Below are positions 1 to 5,086 of a DNA stretch of 5,086 bases, piece after piece (position 1 is the first letter of the stretch; each line of letters starts with the position of its first letter). The DNA is from Bacteroides sp. (GTDB lineage: Bacteria > Bacteroidota > Bacteroidia > Bacteroidales > Bacteroidaceae): contig JAJPZL010000459.1 in the NCBI GenBank assembly GCA_021204375.1, positions 1-5,086 on the forward strand, given 5' to 3'. The translations under genes and the position numbers were made by a program. The notes beneath the pieces were generated by a model. That model was not told where the DNA came from. It saw only the letters and a list, made by a program, of their open reading frames with translations, and ran no database searches.

Positions 1-17
1 TATACAAAGTAAATAAA

Positions 18-41
18 AAAATGATTCCTGCCGATCATTTT
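18..41. terminator. Possible weak bidirectional terminator hairpin before the first gene
   Basis: AAAATGAT at 18-25 is the perfect inverse complement of ATCATTTT at 34-41, with an 8-base spacer. T-rich sequence follows on the + strand (TTTTCTTTT to 46), and a T-rich run follows on the - strand through positions 20-10. An outer inverted repeat, TATACAAA at 1-8 with TTTGTATA at 44-51, brackets it. The stem is AT-rich and therefore weak. It could end a gene lying left of the window on either strand. Nothing in 1-134 looks coding. Confidence 0.3.
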
Positions 42-126
42 CTTTTGTATAAATGTTTTTAGGTCATAAAAGAGCCCTCCTGGTATCTGTCAACGTACCG
101 GAAGTTGTTTTTTTACTCTTTTAAAG

Positions 127-132
127 AGGAGG
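127..132 (+). promoter_or_regulatory. AGGAGG Shine-Dalgarno-like site of the lipoprotein gene
   Basis: AGGAGG lies 2 bases before the ATG at 135 and 11 bases before the ATG at 144, so neither spacing is ideal. It does exclude the upstream in-frame TTG at 105 as the start. A small palindrome, CTCTT (116-120) with AAGAG (124-128), overlaps the 5' part of the site and could partly mask it. Bacteroidota depend little on Shine-Dalgarno pairing, so the site is supportive only. Confidence 0.4.
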
Positions 133-134
133 AT

Positions 135-1214
135 ATGGAAAAAATGAGTAATTTTCACGGATTAACAGTATATGTTTTAGTTATGGCAATGATAGGAAAC
201 AGTTCGTGTACCGGTAGCCGGCAGCCTGGCTACTCCGGAGAAGATATCCATACACTGGCAGAAATAGTAAGAGATAGTACCACCGGAGAGATGATGCTGG
301 TAATAAAAGAGCCGGTAGAGTGGCAGCTTTATGCCGGTACCTCCGTGGATAAGATCGATCCGGATAAAGAGATAGCCCGGGGAGACCGGGAGGGAAGGTA
401 TAAAATAGATATACCACCGGAGAGAAGGTATTATTTTCAACTCCATACAACCCGTGGAAGCGGGATCCTGGCTGAAAGGCATCTTCCCCTGAAGGGAGGC
501 TTTAATTTCCGGGACCTGGGAGGTTTCCGTACCACAGAGGGCCGGTATGTAAAATGGGGAAAGGTATTCCGGTCGGATGAACTGAACCATCTCACGGATG
601 AGGATCTTTCCTATCTGGATCAGCTTCCTTTGATCTCAGTCGTTGATTTCCGCTCCGAACAGGAGATGGAAGCGGGGCCTGACCGTAAACCGGCCTCCGT
701 GGAGCATCATTATAAATTATCGATCACCCCTGGAAATCTCCAGGGAAGGATTACGGAAGACATATCCAGCCTTACAGCCAGTGAGTCGGATAGCATAATG
801 GCTGTTATCAATGAACAGTTGGTTATGGATACGGCTTTCGTGGCCCGGTACAAAGAGTTCTTTCGGATATTACAGGAACCATCCAAGGTTCCGCTGGTCT
901 TTCATTACACAGCCGGAAAGGACTGCACAGGTATAGGGGCTTATCTCTTTCTCTCTTCACTGGGAGTAGAGGAGAAGGTAATTATGGAAGACTACCTTGC
1001 CTCCAATACGTATCTGGCTCCTAAGTATGGACAGCTAATGACCATTCTCCCTTCTCTGGAACCTTTGCTTACAGTGCAGCCGCACTACCTGCAGGCTGGT
1101 ATTGATCAGATCAAGAAAGAGTTTTATACAGTCGGTAATTATCTCGAACGTGTATTGAAGGTAGATACGGACCGCATGAAGGAGCTCTATTTATATGAAT
1201 CGGATATACGATAA
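135..1214 (+). CDS. Predicted lipoprotein of the tyrosine phosphatase family (PF13350-like), catalytic Cys and Arg both replaced
   Basis: The protein is 359 residues from the ATG at 135. This start is chosen because it gives a lipoprotein signal: a short n-region with Lys3, a hydrophobic stretch at about residues 10-21, then NSSC with Cys25 as the likely lipidated residue. An extra N-terminal region of about 90 residues follows. The phosphatase domain opens with FNFRDLGG (123-130) and continues with VDFRSEQE (from about 170). The P-loop, normally HCxAGKDRTG in this family, reads HYTAGKDCTG at 257-266. The nucleophilic Cys is therefore Tyr258, and the phosphate-binding Arg is Cys264. Surrounding residues and the downstream helix (about 267-277, ending LGV) are conserved. 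I infer an exported, membrane-anchored protein with no normal Cys-based phosphatase activity, possibly a phospho-ligand binder or pseudoenzyme. It overlaps rpiA, so the two are probably co-transcribed. The family call is fairly sure; the role is unknown. Confidence 0.85.
   Translation: MEKMSNFHGLTVYVLVMAMIGNSSCTGSRQPGYSGEDIHTLAEIVRDSTTGEMMLVIKEPVEWQLYAGTSVDKIDPDKEIARGDREGRYKIDIPPERRYYFQLHTTRGSGILAERHLPLKGGFNFRDLGGFRTTEGRYVKWGKVFRSDELNHLTDEDLSYLDQLPLISVVDFRSEQEMEAGPDRKPASVEHHYKLSITPGNLQGRITEDISSLTASESDSIMAVINEQLVMDTAFVARYKEFFRILQEPSKVPLVFHYTAGKDCTGIGAYLFLSSLGVEEKVIMEDYLASNTYLAPKYGQLMTILPSLEPLLTVQPHYLQAGIDQIKKEFYTVGNYLERVLKVDTDRMKELYLYESDIR
1179..1184 (+). promoter_or_regulatory. AAGGAG ribosome-binding-like site supporting the upstream rpiA start
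   Basis: AAGGAG ends 10 bases before the ATG at 1195. The other candidate start, ATG at 1219, has no purine-rich site at a suitable distance. The site lies inside the 3' end of the preceding lipoprotein gene, so rpiA translation may be coupled to it. Confidence 0.4.
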
Positions 1215-1917
1215 GACCATGAAGTGGACAGATACTATTTTGGATCGTTTGAACTGGACCGGCGATATTAAGAACCGGGAAAAAAAAGAGAAGGTCGCCC
1301 GGCAGATTGCTGAAAAGGTAAAAGATGGAGAGGTGATCGGTATCGGATCAGGCTCTACCTCTTACCTGGCACTTTTAGCCATTGCCGAGCGGGTAAAGCA
1401 GGAGAAACTCTCTATCCGGGGTATTCCCACCTCGCTGGAGATAGCAATGACCTGTAGTAAACTAAACATACCACTGACCAGCTTAATGGAGTACAGGCCC
1501 GACTGGGCCTTTGACGGAGCAGATGAAGTAGACCCTGCGGGAAGCCTGATCAAGGGGCGTGGAGGAGCTATGTTCAAAGAGAAACTTCTTATTCTTTCTG
1601 CCCCGAAAGTCTATATCATAGTGGACGGATCAAAGATGGTAGAGCGATTAGGTTCCAGATTTCCCGTTCCGGTAGAGGTCTTTCCCGGTGCTGTTGTATA
1701 TGTGGAACAAAAGCTTCGGGAATACGGAGCTGTCAAAGTAGAGCTACGCCCTGCCGGAGGAAAAGACGGCCCGGTTATTACGGAAAATGGGAACTTTATT
1801 CTGGATGCCTGGTTTGATCATATTCCTGAGAATATGGAGGTAAAGCTGAAATCCATTACCGGTATCATGGAAACAGGACTTTTTATAGGATATGATATTG
1901 AAGTAATGGTTTCCTGA
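1195..1917 (+). CDS. rpiA: Ribose-5-phosphate isomerase A
   Basis: RpiA (EC 5.3.1.6) interconverts ribulose-5-phosphate and ribose-5-phosphate in the cytoplasmic non-oxidative pentose phosphate pathway. The 240-residue product shows the family landmarks in order: phosphate-binding loop GIGSGSTS at 49-56, DGADE at 107-111, and KGRGGAMFKEK from Lys120. By spacing, Asp107, Asp110, Lys120 and Glu129 match the E. coli active-site residues D81, D84, K94 and E103, so the enzyme should be active. The KGRGGA form resembles plant-type RpiA more than the E. coli KGGGAA form. The N-terminus is about 20 residues longer than in E. coli. Starting at the alternative ATG at 1219 would shorten it by 8 residues and leave a 4-base gap after the upstream stop instead of a 20-base overlap. 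The gene ends just before a strong terminator, so it is the last gene of its transcript. Confidence 0.95.
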   Translation: MNRIYDKTMKWTDTILDRLNWTGDIKNREKKEKVARQIAEKVKDGEVIGIGSGSTSYLALLAIAERVKQEKLSIRGIPTSLEIAMTCSKLNIPLTSLMEYRPDWAFDGADEVDPAGSLIKGRGGAMFKEKLLILSAPKVYIIVDGSKMVERLGSRFPVPVEVFPGAVVYVEQKLREYGAVKVELRPAGGKDGPVITENGNFILDAWFDHIPENMEVKLKSITGIMETGLFIGYDIEVMVS

Positions 1918-1921
1918 TATA

Positions 1922-1956
1922 CAAAAAAGGATATCCGAAACGGATATCCTTTTTTG
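1922..1956. terminator. Bidirectional intrinsic terminator between convergent rpiA and the RRM gene
   Basis: There is a perfect 16-bp inverted repeat: 1922-1937 pairs with 1941-1956 around an AAA loop. The core is GGATATCCG/CGGATATCC, flanked by six A on the left arm and six T on the right. Either strand therefore reads as a stem followed by a U-tract. It begins 4 bases after the rpiA stop and lies 21 bases past the stop of the RRM gene on the other strand, so it should serve both transcripts. Confidence 0.9.
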
Positions 1957-1977
1957 ACAAGTAATAGGGTGTATTGC

Positions 1978-2223
1978 TTAATTTCTTGGAATAGCTTCTT
2001 TTACTACCATAGGACGACCGGCATATTCTGCACCGTTGAGTTCTTTGATTGCATTTTTTGCTTCAGCTGCATCAGGCATTTCAACGAAAGCGAATCCTTT
2101 AGATCTTCTTGTTCCATGGTCTGTGATCAGTTTAACTGACTCTACTGTTCCGTATTCTTCCATTACTTCTCTCAGGTCTGATTCCTTAACATTGTAGTTA
2201 AGGTTTCCAATATACATATTCAT
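1978..2223 (-). CDS. Single-RRM RNA-binding protein
   Basis: This 81-residue protein is almost entirely one RNA recognition motif. RNP2 is MYIGNL at residues 3-8 and RNP1 is KGFAFVEM at 42-49, so the aromatic RNA-stacking positions Tyr4, Phe44 and Phe46 are present. The last RNP1 position is Met rather than the usual Phe/Tyr. The β1α1β2β3α2β4 pattern is complete, ending at about residue 77 (GRPMVVKEAIPRN), with no Gly-rich or Arg-rich tail. Stand-alone RRM proteins of this size are typical of Bacteroidota, which generally lack Hfq, and some act as global RNA-binding regulators (the Rbp proteins of Bacteroides). The RNA targets here cannot be read from sequence. The start is the first Met of the ORF; Met3 is too close to RNP2. 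The gene is probably monocistronic, with its own leader at 2224-2480 and a shared terminator downstream. Confidence 0.93.
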   Translation of the reverse strand: MNMYIGNLNYNVKESDLREVMEEYGTVESVKLITDHGTRRSKGFAFVEMPDAAEAKNAIKELNGAEYAGRPMVVKEAIPRN

Positions 2224-2261
2224 AAACTAAAAAAATAAAAAATTAATAATACAGCAAAAAA
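2224..2261 (-). promoter_or_regulatory. U-rich leader immediately upstream of the RRM gene start
   Basis: Read as mRNA on the - strand, 28 of the 38 bases directly before the RRM start codon are U, and no Shine-Dalgarno-like motif is present. Efficient Bacteroidota leaders are usually A-rich near the start. A U-rich, unstructured leader in front of an RNA-binding protein is a candidate site for translational control or self-binding; that role is inference. I found no clean TTTG/TAnnTTTG promoter in the rest of the gap (2262-2480), and no ORF worth calling. Confidence 0.35.
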
Positions 2262-2401
2262 GTTCCGGAAGCTCTTGATCAGCAATGAAATCTTAGCCAA
2301 AGGCCGGTGAAATACATGAAAGAGTCAGAAGCAGTTGTAAACTTGTTGCTTATAGGTACAAAGAAACAACTTTTAATCGAAGTTTGTGCTATAAAAAGGG
2401 A

Positions 2402-2430
2402 TTTTTTTGTGCGCAATATCTTTTTTTGTG
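2402..2430. repeat. Two direct copies of TTTTTTTGTG with a 19-bp period
   Basis: TTTTTTTGTG occurs exactly at 2402-2411 and again at 2421-2430, separated by CGCAATATC. The pair sits in the non-coding gap between the end of the GNAT gene and the RRM gene. It could be protein-binding half-sites or intrinsically bent A/T-tract DNA near the RRM promoter, or simply chance in AT-rich sequence. Confidence 0.5.
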
Positions 2431-2480
2431 AAATAAGGACAATTCTTAACTAAAAACCGGTATACCTCCTCTCTGCCCAA

Positions 2481-3005
2481 CTATTTTTTCATGATCACCT
2501 GCTCCAGGTCCTTCCCGAACTCTTTATATTCCTGCCCGGTAATTTTCCTTTGGGTAGTAAGGACAAGAAGAGGGTGTGCCTGGTACCCATCCCGGTACGG
2601 TGGATGAGTATGCGTATGATCGTTCCGGTAAAAACCACACTTTTGATAGAACCGGAAACGGGCTTCTGATACTTCATCCACTAACGGATCAATCTCCAGC
2701 AGGATGATCTTTTCCTGTCCGGCAATAAAACTTTCCAGGATCCGGCTTCCTTGTCCCTTGCCACGGAGAGTAGAATGAATCGCAAAATGCTTAATATAAA
2801 TATACGTATCGAACTCCCAGTAACCTAGGAAGCCGATAAATGTATCTTCTTCGTAATAAAGATCCAGGTGATAATTATTCTGTCTGAAAGCTATTTGCTG
2901 CTGTTCCTCTGTGCGTTGCTCAAAAACAGGAAAACTTGTTTTATATAAAGAGGCAAATTCCGGATAACGGATATCTTCCGTGCCGGTCATTCTGATAATT
3001 TCCAT
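2481..3005 (-). CDS. GNAT-family N-acetyltransferase
   Basis: The 174-residue protein has the GNAT fold signatures. An N-terminal α/β part is followed by a β4 strand around YIYIKHFAIH (68-77) and motif A, RGKGQG, at 81-86, the acetyl-CoA pyrophosphate loop (consensus R/Q-x-x-G-x-G/A). Next comes an acidic β-strand segment (IILLEIDPL), and then the motif-B-like FYQKCGF near residue 127. It therefore probably transfers an acetyl group from acetyl-CoA to an amine in the cytoplasm; the substrate is unknown. The ATG at 3005 is preferred to the upstream in-frame TTG at 3038, which would overlap the hairpin downstream of transketolase. Another Met, 5 codons further in, is possible. It follows transketolase on the same strand, 86 bases away across a terminator-like hairpin, so expression may be separate or by read-through. 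No clear terminator was found after its stop. Confidence 0.88.
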   Translation of the reverse strand: MEIIRMTGTEDIRYPEFASLYKTSFPVFEQRTEEQQQIAFRQNNYHLDLYYEEDTFIGFLGYWEFDTYIYIKHFAIHSTLRGKGQGSRILESFIAGQEKIILLEIDPLVDEVSEARFRFYQKCGFYRNDHTHTHPPYRDGYQAHPLLVLTTQRKITGQEYKEFGKDLEQVIMKK

Positions 3006-3037
3006 ACCTATTATCAATGTATATAGTGACAAAAACA

Positions 3038-3067
3038 AAGAAGATGTCCGTTTAAGAGCATCTTCTT
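3038..3067 (-). terminator. Terminator-like hairpin downstream of transketolase
   Basis: AAGAAGATG at 3038-3046 is the exact inverse complement of CATCTTCTT at 3059-3067, giving a 9-bp stem with a 12-base loop. On the - strand the stem is followed by TGTTTTTGTC, a T-rich tract, about 25 bases after the transketolase stop. The stem is only moderately stable (3 G-C pairs, large loop), so termination may be partial and some transcripts may continue into the GNAT gene. Confidence 0.55.
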
Positions 3068-3091
3068 ACAACTATTTGAGTTTTAACCGGT

Positions 3092-5086
3092 TTAAAGCAT
3101 CGCTTTTACCTGGTTATAAACATTTTCTGCTGTGAAGCCAAGTTTCTCATCCAGTACGGTATAAGGGGCAGAGAATCCGAATGATTCCAGACCAAATACT
3201 TTACTGTGGCATCCTACCAGGCCCTGAAGGTTCACAGGAAGTCCGGCAGTAAGTCCGAATACTTTAGCTGCCGGAGGAATAACCGATTCCTGATACTCTT
3301 TAGGCTGGCTGCGGAACAACCCTTCCGAAGGAGCAGAAACAATCCGAAGTTTGATCCCCTCTTTGCGAAGAAGTTCAGCCCCTGCTACCAGGGTAGCCAC
3401 TTCAGAACCAGAAGCAACCAGTACTACATCCGGGTTTTCATCCGAACCCGCTACGATATAGGCTCCTTTGTTGGCCTGGCAATAATCCGTTCCTTCCGGC
3501 AGATCTTTGATATTCTGACGGGAGAAGATCAATCCGGTAGGAGTATGGGTATTCTCCATCGCCATCTGCCAGGCTACAGTTGTCTCCTTAGCATCAGCCG
3601 GACGAAGCACCAGCATGGAGTTGTGTCCCTTGTGGTTTTTCAGTTTTTCCATCAGGCGGATCTGAGCTTCCTGCTCTACCGGCTCGTGGGTCGGGCCATC
3701 TTCCCCTACACGGAACGCATCGTGGGTCCAGATGAACTTCACCGGAAGTTCCATCAGGGCAGCCATACGTACCGCAGGTTTCATGTAATCCGAGAATACA
3801 AAGAAGGTCCCGCAGGCAGGGATCACCCCTCCGTGAAGAGCCATACCGATACAGATACAGGCCATGGATAATTCGGATACACCCGCCTGGAAGAAAGCTC
3901 CACTGAAGTCTCCCGGTTCAAACGCATGAGTCTTTTTCAGGAACCCATCCGTTTTATCCGAGTTTGACAGGTCGGCAGAGGCACAGATCATATTCTCTAC
4001 CTGTGTAGCCAGTGCACCCAGTACAGTGGCCGAAGCATTGCGGGTAGCATCATTGGCTTTCTGCTGGATAGCGGTCCAATCCACTTCCGGTGCCGCACCC
4101 GAGAAGAATTTCTCCAGTTTGGCAGCCAGCTCAGGATTAGCCTCTGTCCATTTAGCTTTAGCTTCCTGCCGGGCAGCTACGATCTTTTTCAGTTCTTCTT
4201 TGCGTTTGGCATAGAGCTCTGCTGTTTCGGGGAATATTTGGAATGGATTCTCCGGATCGCCTCCCAGGTTCTTGATGGAGTTTTTATAGGCATCTCCTCC
4301 CAGCGGTGCACCATGAGTTACTGTATTGCGTTCGTAACTTGAACCATCAGCTTTGAGTGCCCCTTTACCCATCACTGTTTTACCAATAATAAGAGTCGGG
4401 TGGCCCTGTTCGGCTTTGGCTTCTGTCAGTGCATTACGGATCTCATCCGGGTTGTTCCCGTTGATGGTGATCACCCGCCAGTTCCAGGCCTTGTATTTCA
4501 TCTCTACATCTTCACTGGTCACCGCACCGGTCTGTGTAGATAGCTGAATATCATTAGAATCGTAGAACATGATCAGATTGTTGAGCCCCAGGTATCCGGC
4601 AATACGTCCGGCTCCCTGTGAGATCTCCTCCTGGATACCTCCGTCGGAGATATAAGAATAGATCGTCTGATCCATAACTTCACCGAACCGTGCATGCAGG
4701 AACTTGGCTGCGATGGCTGCACCTATGGCAAAAGTATGTCCCTGACCCAGCGGGCCGGAGGTGTTTTCCACGCCCCGTTTTACATCTACTTCGGGATGTC
4801 CCGGTGTAGGGCTTCCCCATTGACGGAACTGAGCCAGTTCGTCCAGTGTATATTTGCCGGTTAGTGCCAGTACGGAGTAGAGCATCGGAGACATGTGGCC
4901 CGGATCCAGGAAGAAGCGGTCGCGTCCTTCCCAGGTAGGATTTTCGGGATCATATTCCAGGTATTCAGAGTAGAGTACATTGATAAAATCTGCTCCCCCC
5001 ATTGCTCCTCCGGGATGTCCGGATTTAGCTTTTTCCACCATGGATGCAGCCAGGATACGGATGTTATCGGCTGCACGGTTCATTAG
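3092..5086 (-). CDS. tkt: Transketolase (5' end cut by the window edge)
   Basis: Transketolase (EC 2.2.1.1) is a cytoplasmic thiamine-diphosphate enzyme that moves two-carbon ketol units in the pentose phosphate pathway. From the ATG at 5083, 663 residues are visible and near full length. Landmarks: SGHPGG with His23; PGHMS with His63; TPGHPE with His96; the ThDP/Mg2+ motif SDGG with Asp147 and Asn177 (SDGG replaces the usual GDG); HGAPLG with His257; the cofactor-activating Glu404 in GVSEL; and THD...GEDGPTH with His454, Asp462 and His466. These match E. coli H26, H66, H100, D155, N185, H261, E411, H461, D469 and H473. The PP, Pyr and C-terminal domains are all present. The codon before ATG 5083 is CTA (Leu) with no stop. 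Bacteroides relatives, as I recall them, start a few codons earlier with Leu before MNRAADNIR, so the true start probably lies outside the window. The promoter is not visible. Confidence 0.97.
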   Translation of the reverse strand, partial: LMNRAADNIRILAASMVEKAKSGHPGGAMGGADFINVLYSEYLEYDPENPTWEGRDRFFLDPGHMSPMLYSVLALTGKYTLDELAQFRQWGSPTPGHPEVDVKRGVENTSGPLGQGHTFAIGAAIAAKFLHARFGEVMDQTIYSYISDGGIQEEISQGAGRIAGYLGLNNLIMFYDSNDIQLSTQTGAVTSEDVEMKYKAWNWRVITINGNNPDEIRNALTEAKAEQGHPTLIIGKTVMGKGALKADGSSYERNTVTHGAPLGGDAYKNSIKNLGGDPENPFQIFPETAELYAKRKEELKKIVAARQEAKAKWTEANPELAAKLEKFFSGAAPEVDWTAIQQKANDATRNASATVLGALATQVENMICASADLSNSDKTDGFLKKTHAFEPGDFSGAFFQAGVSELSMACICIGMALHGGVIPACGTFFVFSDYMKPAVRMAALMELPVKFIWTHDAFRVGEDGPTHEPVEQEAQIRLMEKLKNHKGHNSMLVLRPADAKETTVAWQMAMENTHTPTGLIFSRQNIKDLPEGTDYCQANKGAYIVAGSDENPDVVLVASGSEVATLVAGAELLRKEGIKLRIVSAPSEGLFRSQPKEYQESVIPPAAKVFGLTAGLPVNLQGLVGCHSKVFGLESFGFSAPYTVLDEKLGFTAENVYNQVKAML

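Noticed and set aside
40..47. TTCTTTTG as a Bacteroidota -7 promoter element (TAnnTTTG) for the lipoprotein gene
   Set aside because: It has one mismatch at a key position, and no TTTG -33 element lies at the expected 19-21 bp distance upstream; it is too weak to call.
105..134. TTG at 105 as the start of the lipoprotein gene
   Set aside because: It would place acidic residues and extra codons before the lipoprotein signal and would put the AGGAGG site inside the gene; ATG at 135 fits better.
177..590. Open frames of 137 and 89 codons on the - strand
   Set aside because: They are antisense to the lipoprotein gene, which has recognisable family motifs in this same region.
1954..2139. A 61-codon + strand frame, Cys/Phe-rich
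   Set aside because: It is the complement of the RRM coding region and starts inside the bidirectional terminator.
2263..2270. TTCCGGAA palindrome as an operator
   Set aside because: Only 8 bp with no second copy near it; CCGG-containing words are common throughout this window, so chance is likely.
2359..2366. TTTCTTTG on the - strand as a -7 element for the RRM gene
   Set aside because: It has one mismatch, and there is no -33 TTTG at the expected spacing; the promoter location stays unknown.
3006..3038. TTG at 3038 as the start of the GNAT gene
   Set aside because: It lies within the hairpin downstream of transketolase and adds 11 residues with no match to the GNAT fold; ATG at 3005 fits better.
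3206..3871. A 221-codon open frame on the + strand
   Set aside because: It lies wholly antisense to the transketolase gene, and its translation has no recognisable domain or composition of a real protein; it is a by-product of the codon pattern on the other strand.

Overview
The window looks like ordinary chromosome from a Bacteroidales bacterium (Bacteroides/Parabacteroides relatives). The transketolase closely resembles what I remember of Bacteroides transketolases. There is also a stand-alone single-RRM protein and a lipoprotein-type tyrosine phosphatase relative, both common in that phylum. The genus call is inference; no rRNA or other decisive marker is present.

Layout: two convergent gene groups meet at a shared terminator near 1922-1956. 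On the left, on the + strand, a predicted lipoprotein of the PF13350-type tyrosine phosphatase family (135-1214) is followed, with a short overlap, by ribose-5-phosphate isomerase A (1195-1917). On the right, on the - strand and reading leftward from the window edge, are transketolase (3092 to beyond 5086, its first few codons cut off), a GNAT acetyltransferase (2481-3005) and an 81-residue RRM RNA-binding protein (1978-2223). A hairpin followed by a T-rich tract separates transketolase from the GNAT gene. A 257-bp non-coding stretch separates the GNAT gene from the RRM gene and probably holds the RRM promoter and leader.

Function: RpiA and transketolase are both enzymes of the non-oxidative pentose phosphate pathway. 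RpiA interconverts ribulose-5-P and ribose-5-P, and transketolase uses ribose-5-P and xylulose-5-P. They lie within 1.2 kb of each other but on opposite strands, so they are not one operon. The RRM protein is probably a post-transcriptional regulator, and the GNAT substrate cannot be told from sequence.

The most notable observation is that the phosphatase-like lipoprotein keeps the family fold motifs but has lost both defining residues of its catalytic CX5R loop. Cys is replaced by Tyr and Arg by Cys, inside an otherwise intact reading frame, which suggests a pseudophosphatase. I see no mobile element, CRISPR array, tRNA, rRNA or multi-gene novel system here.
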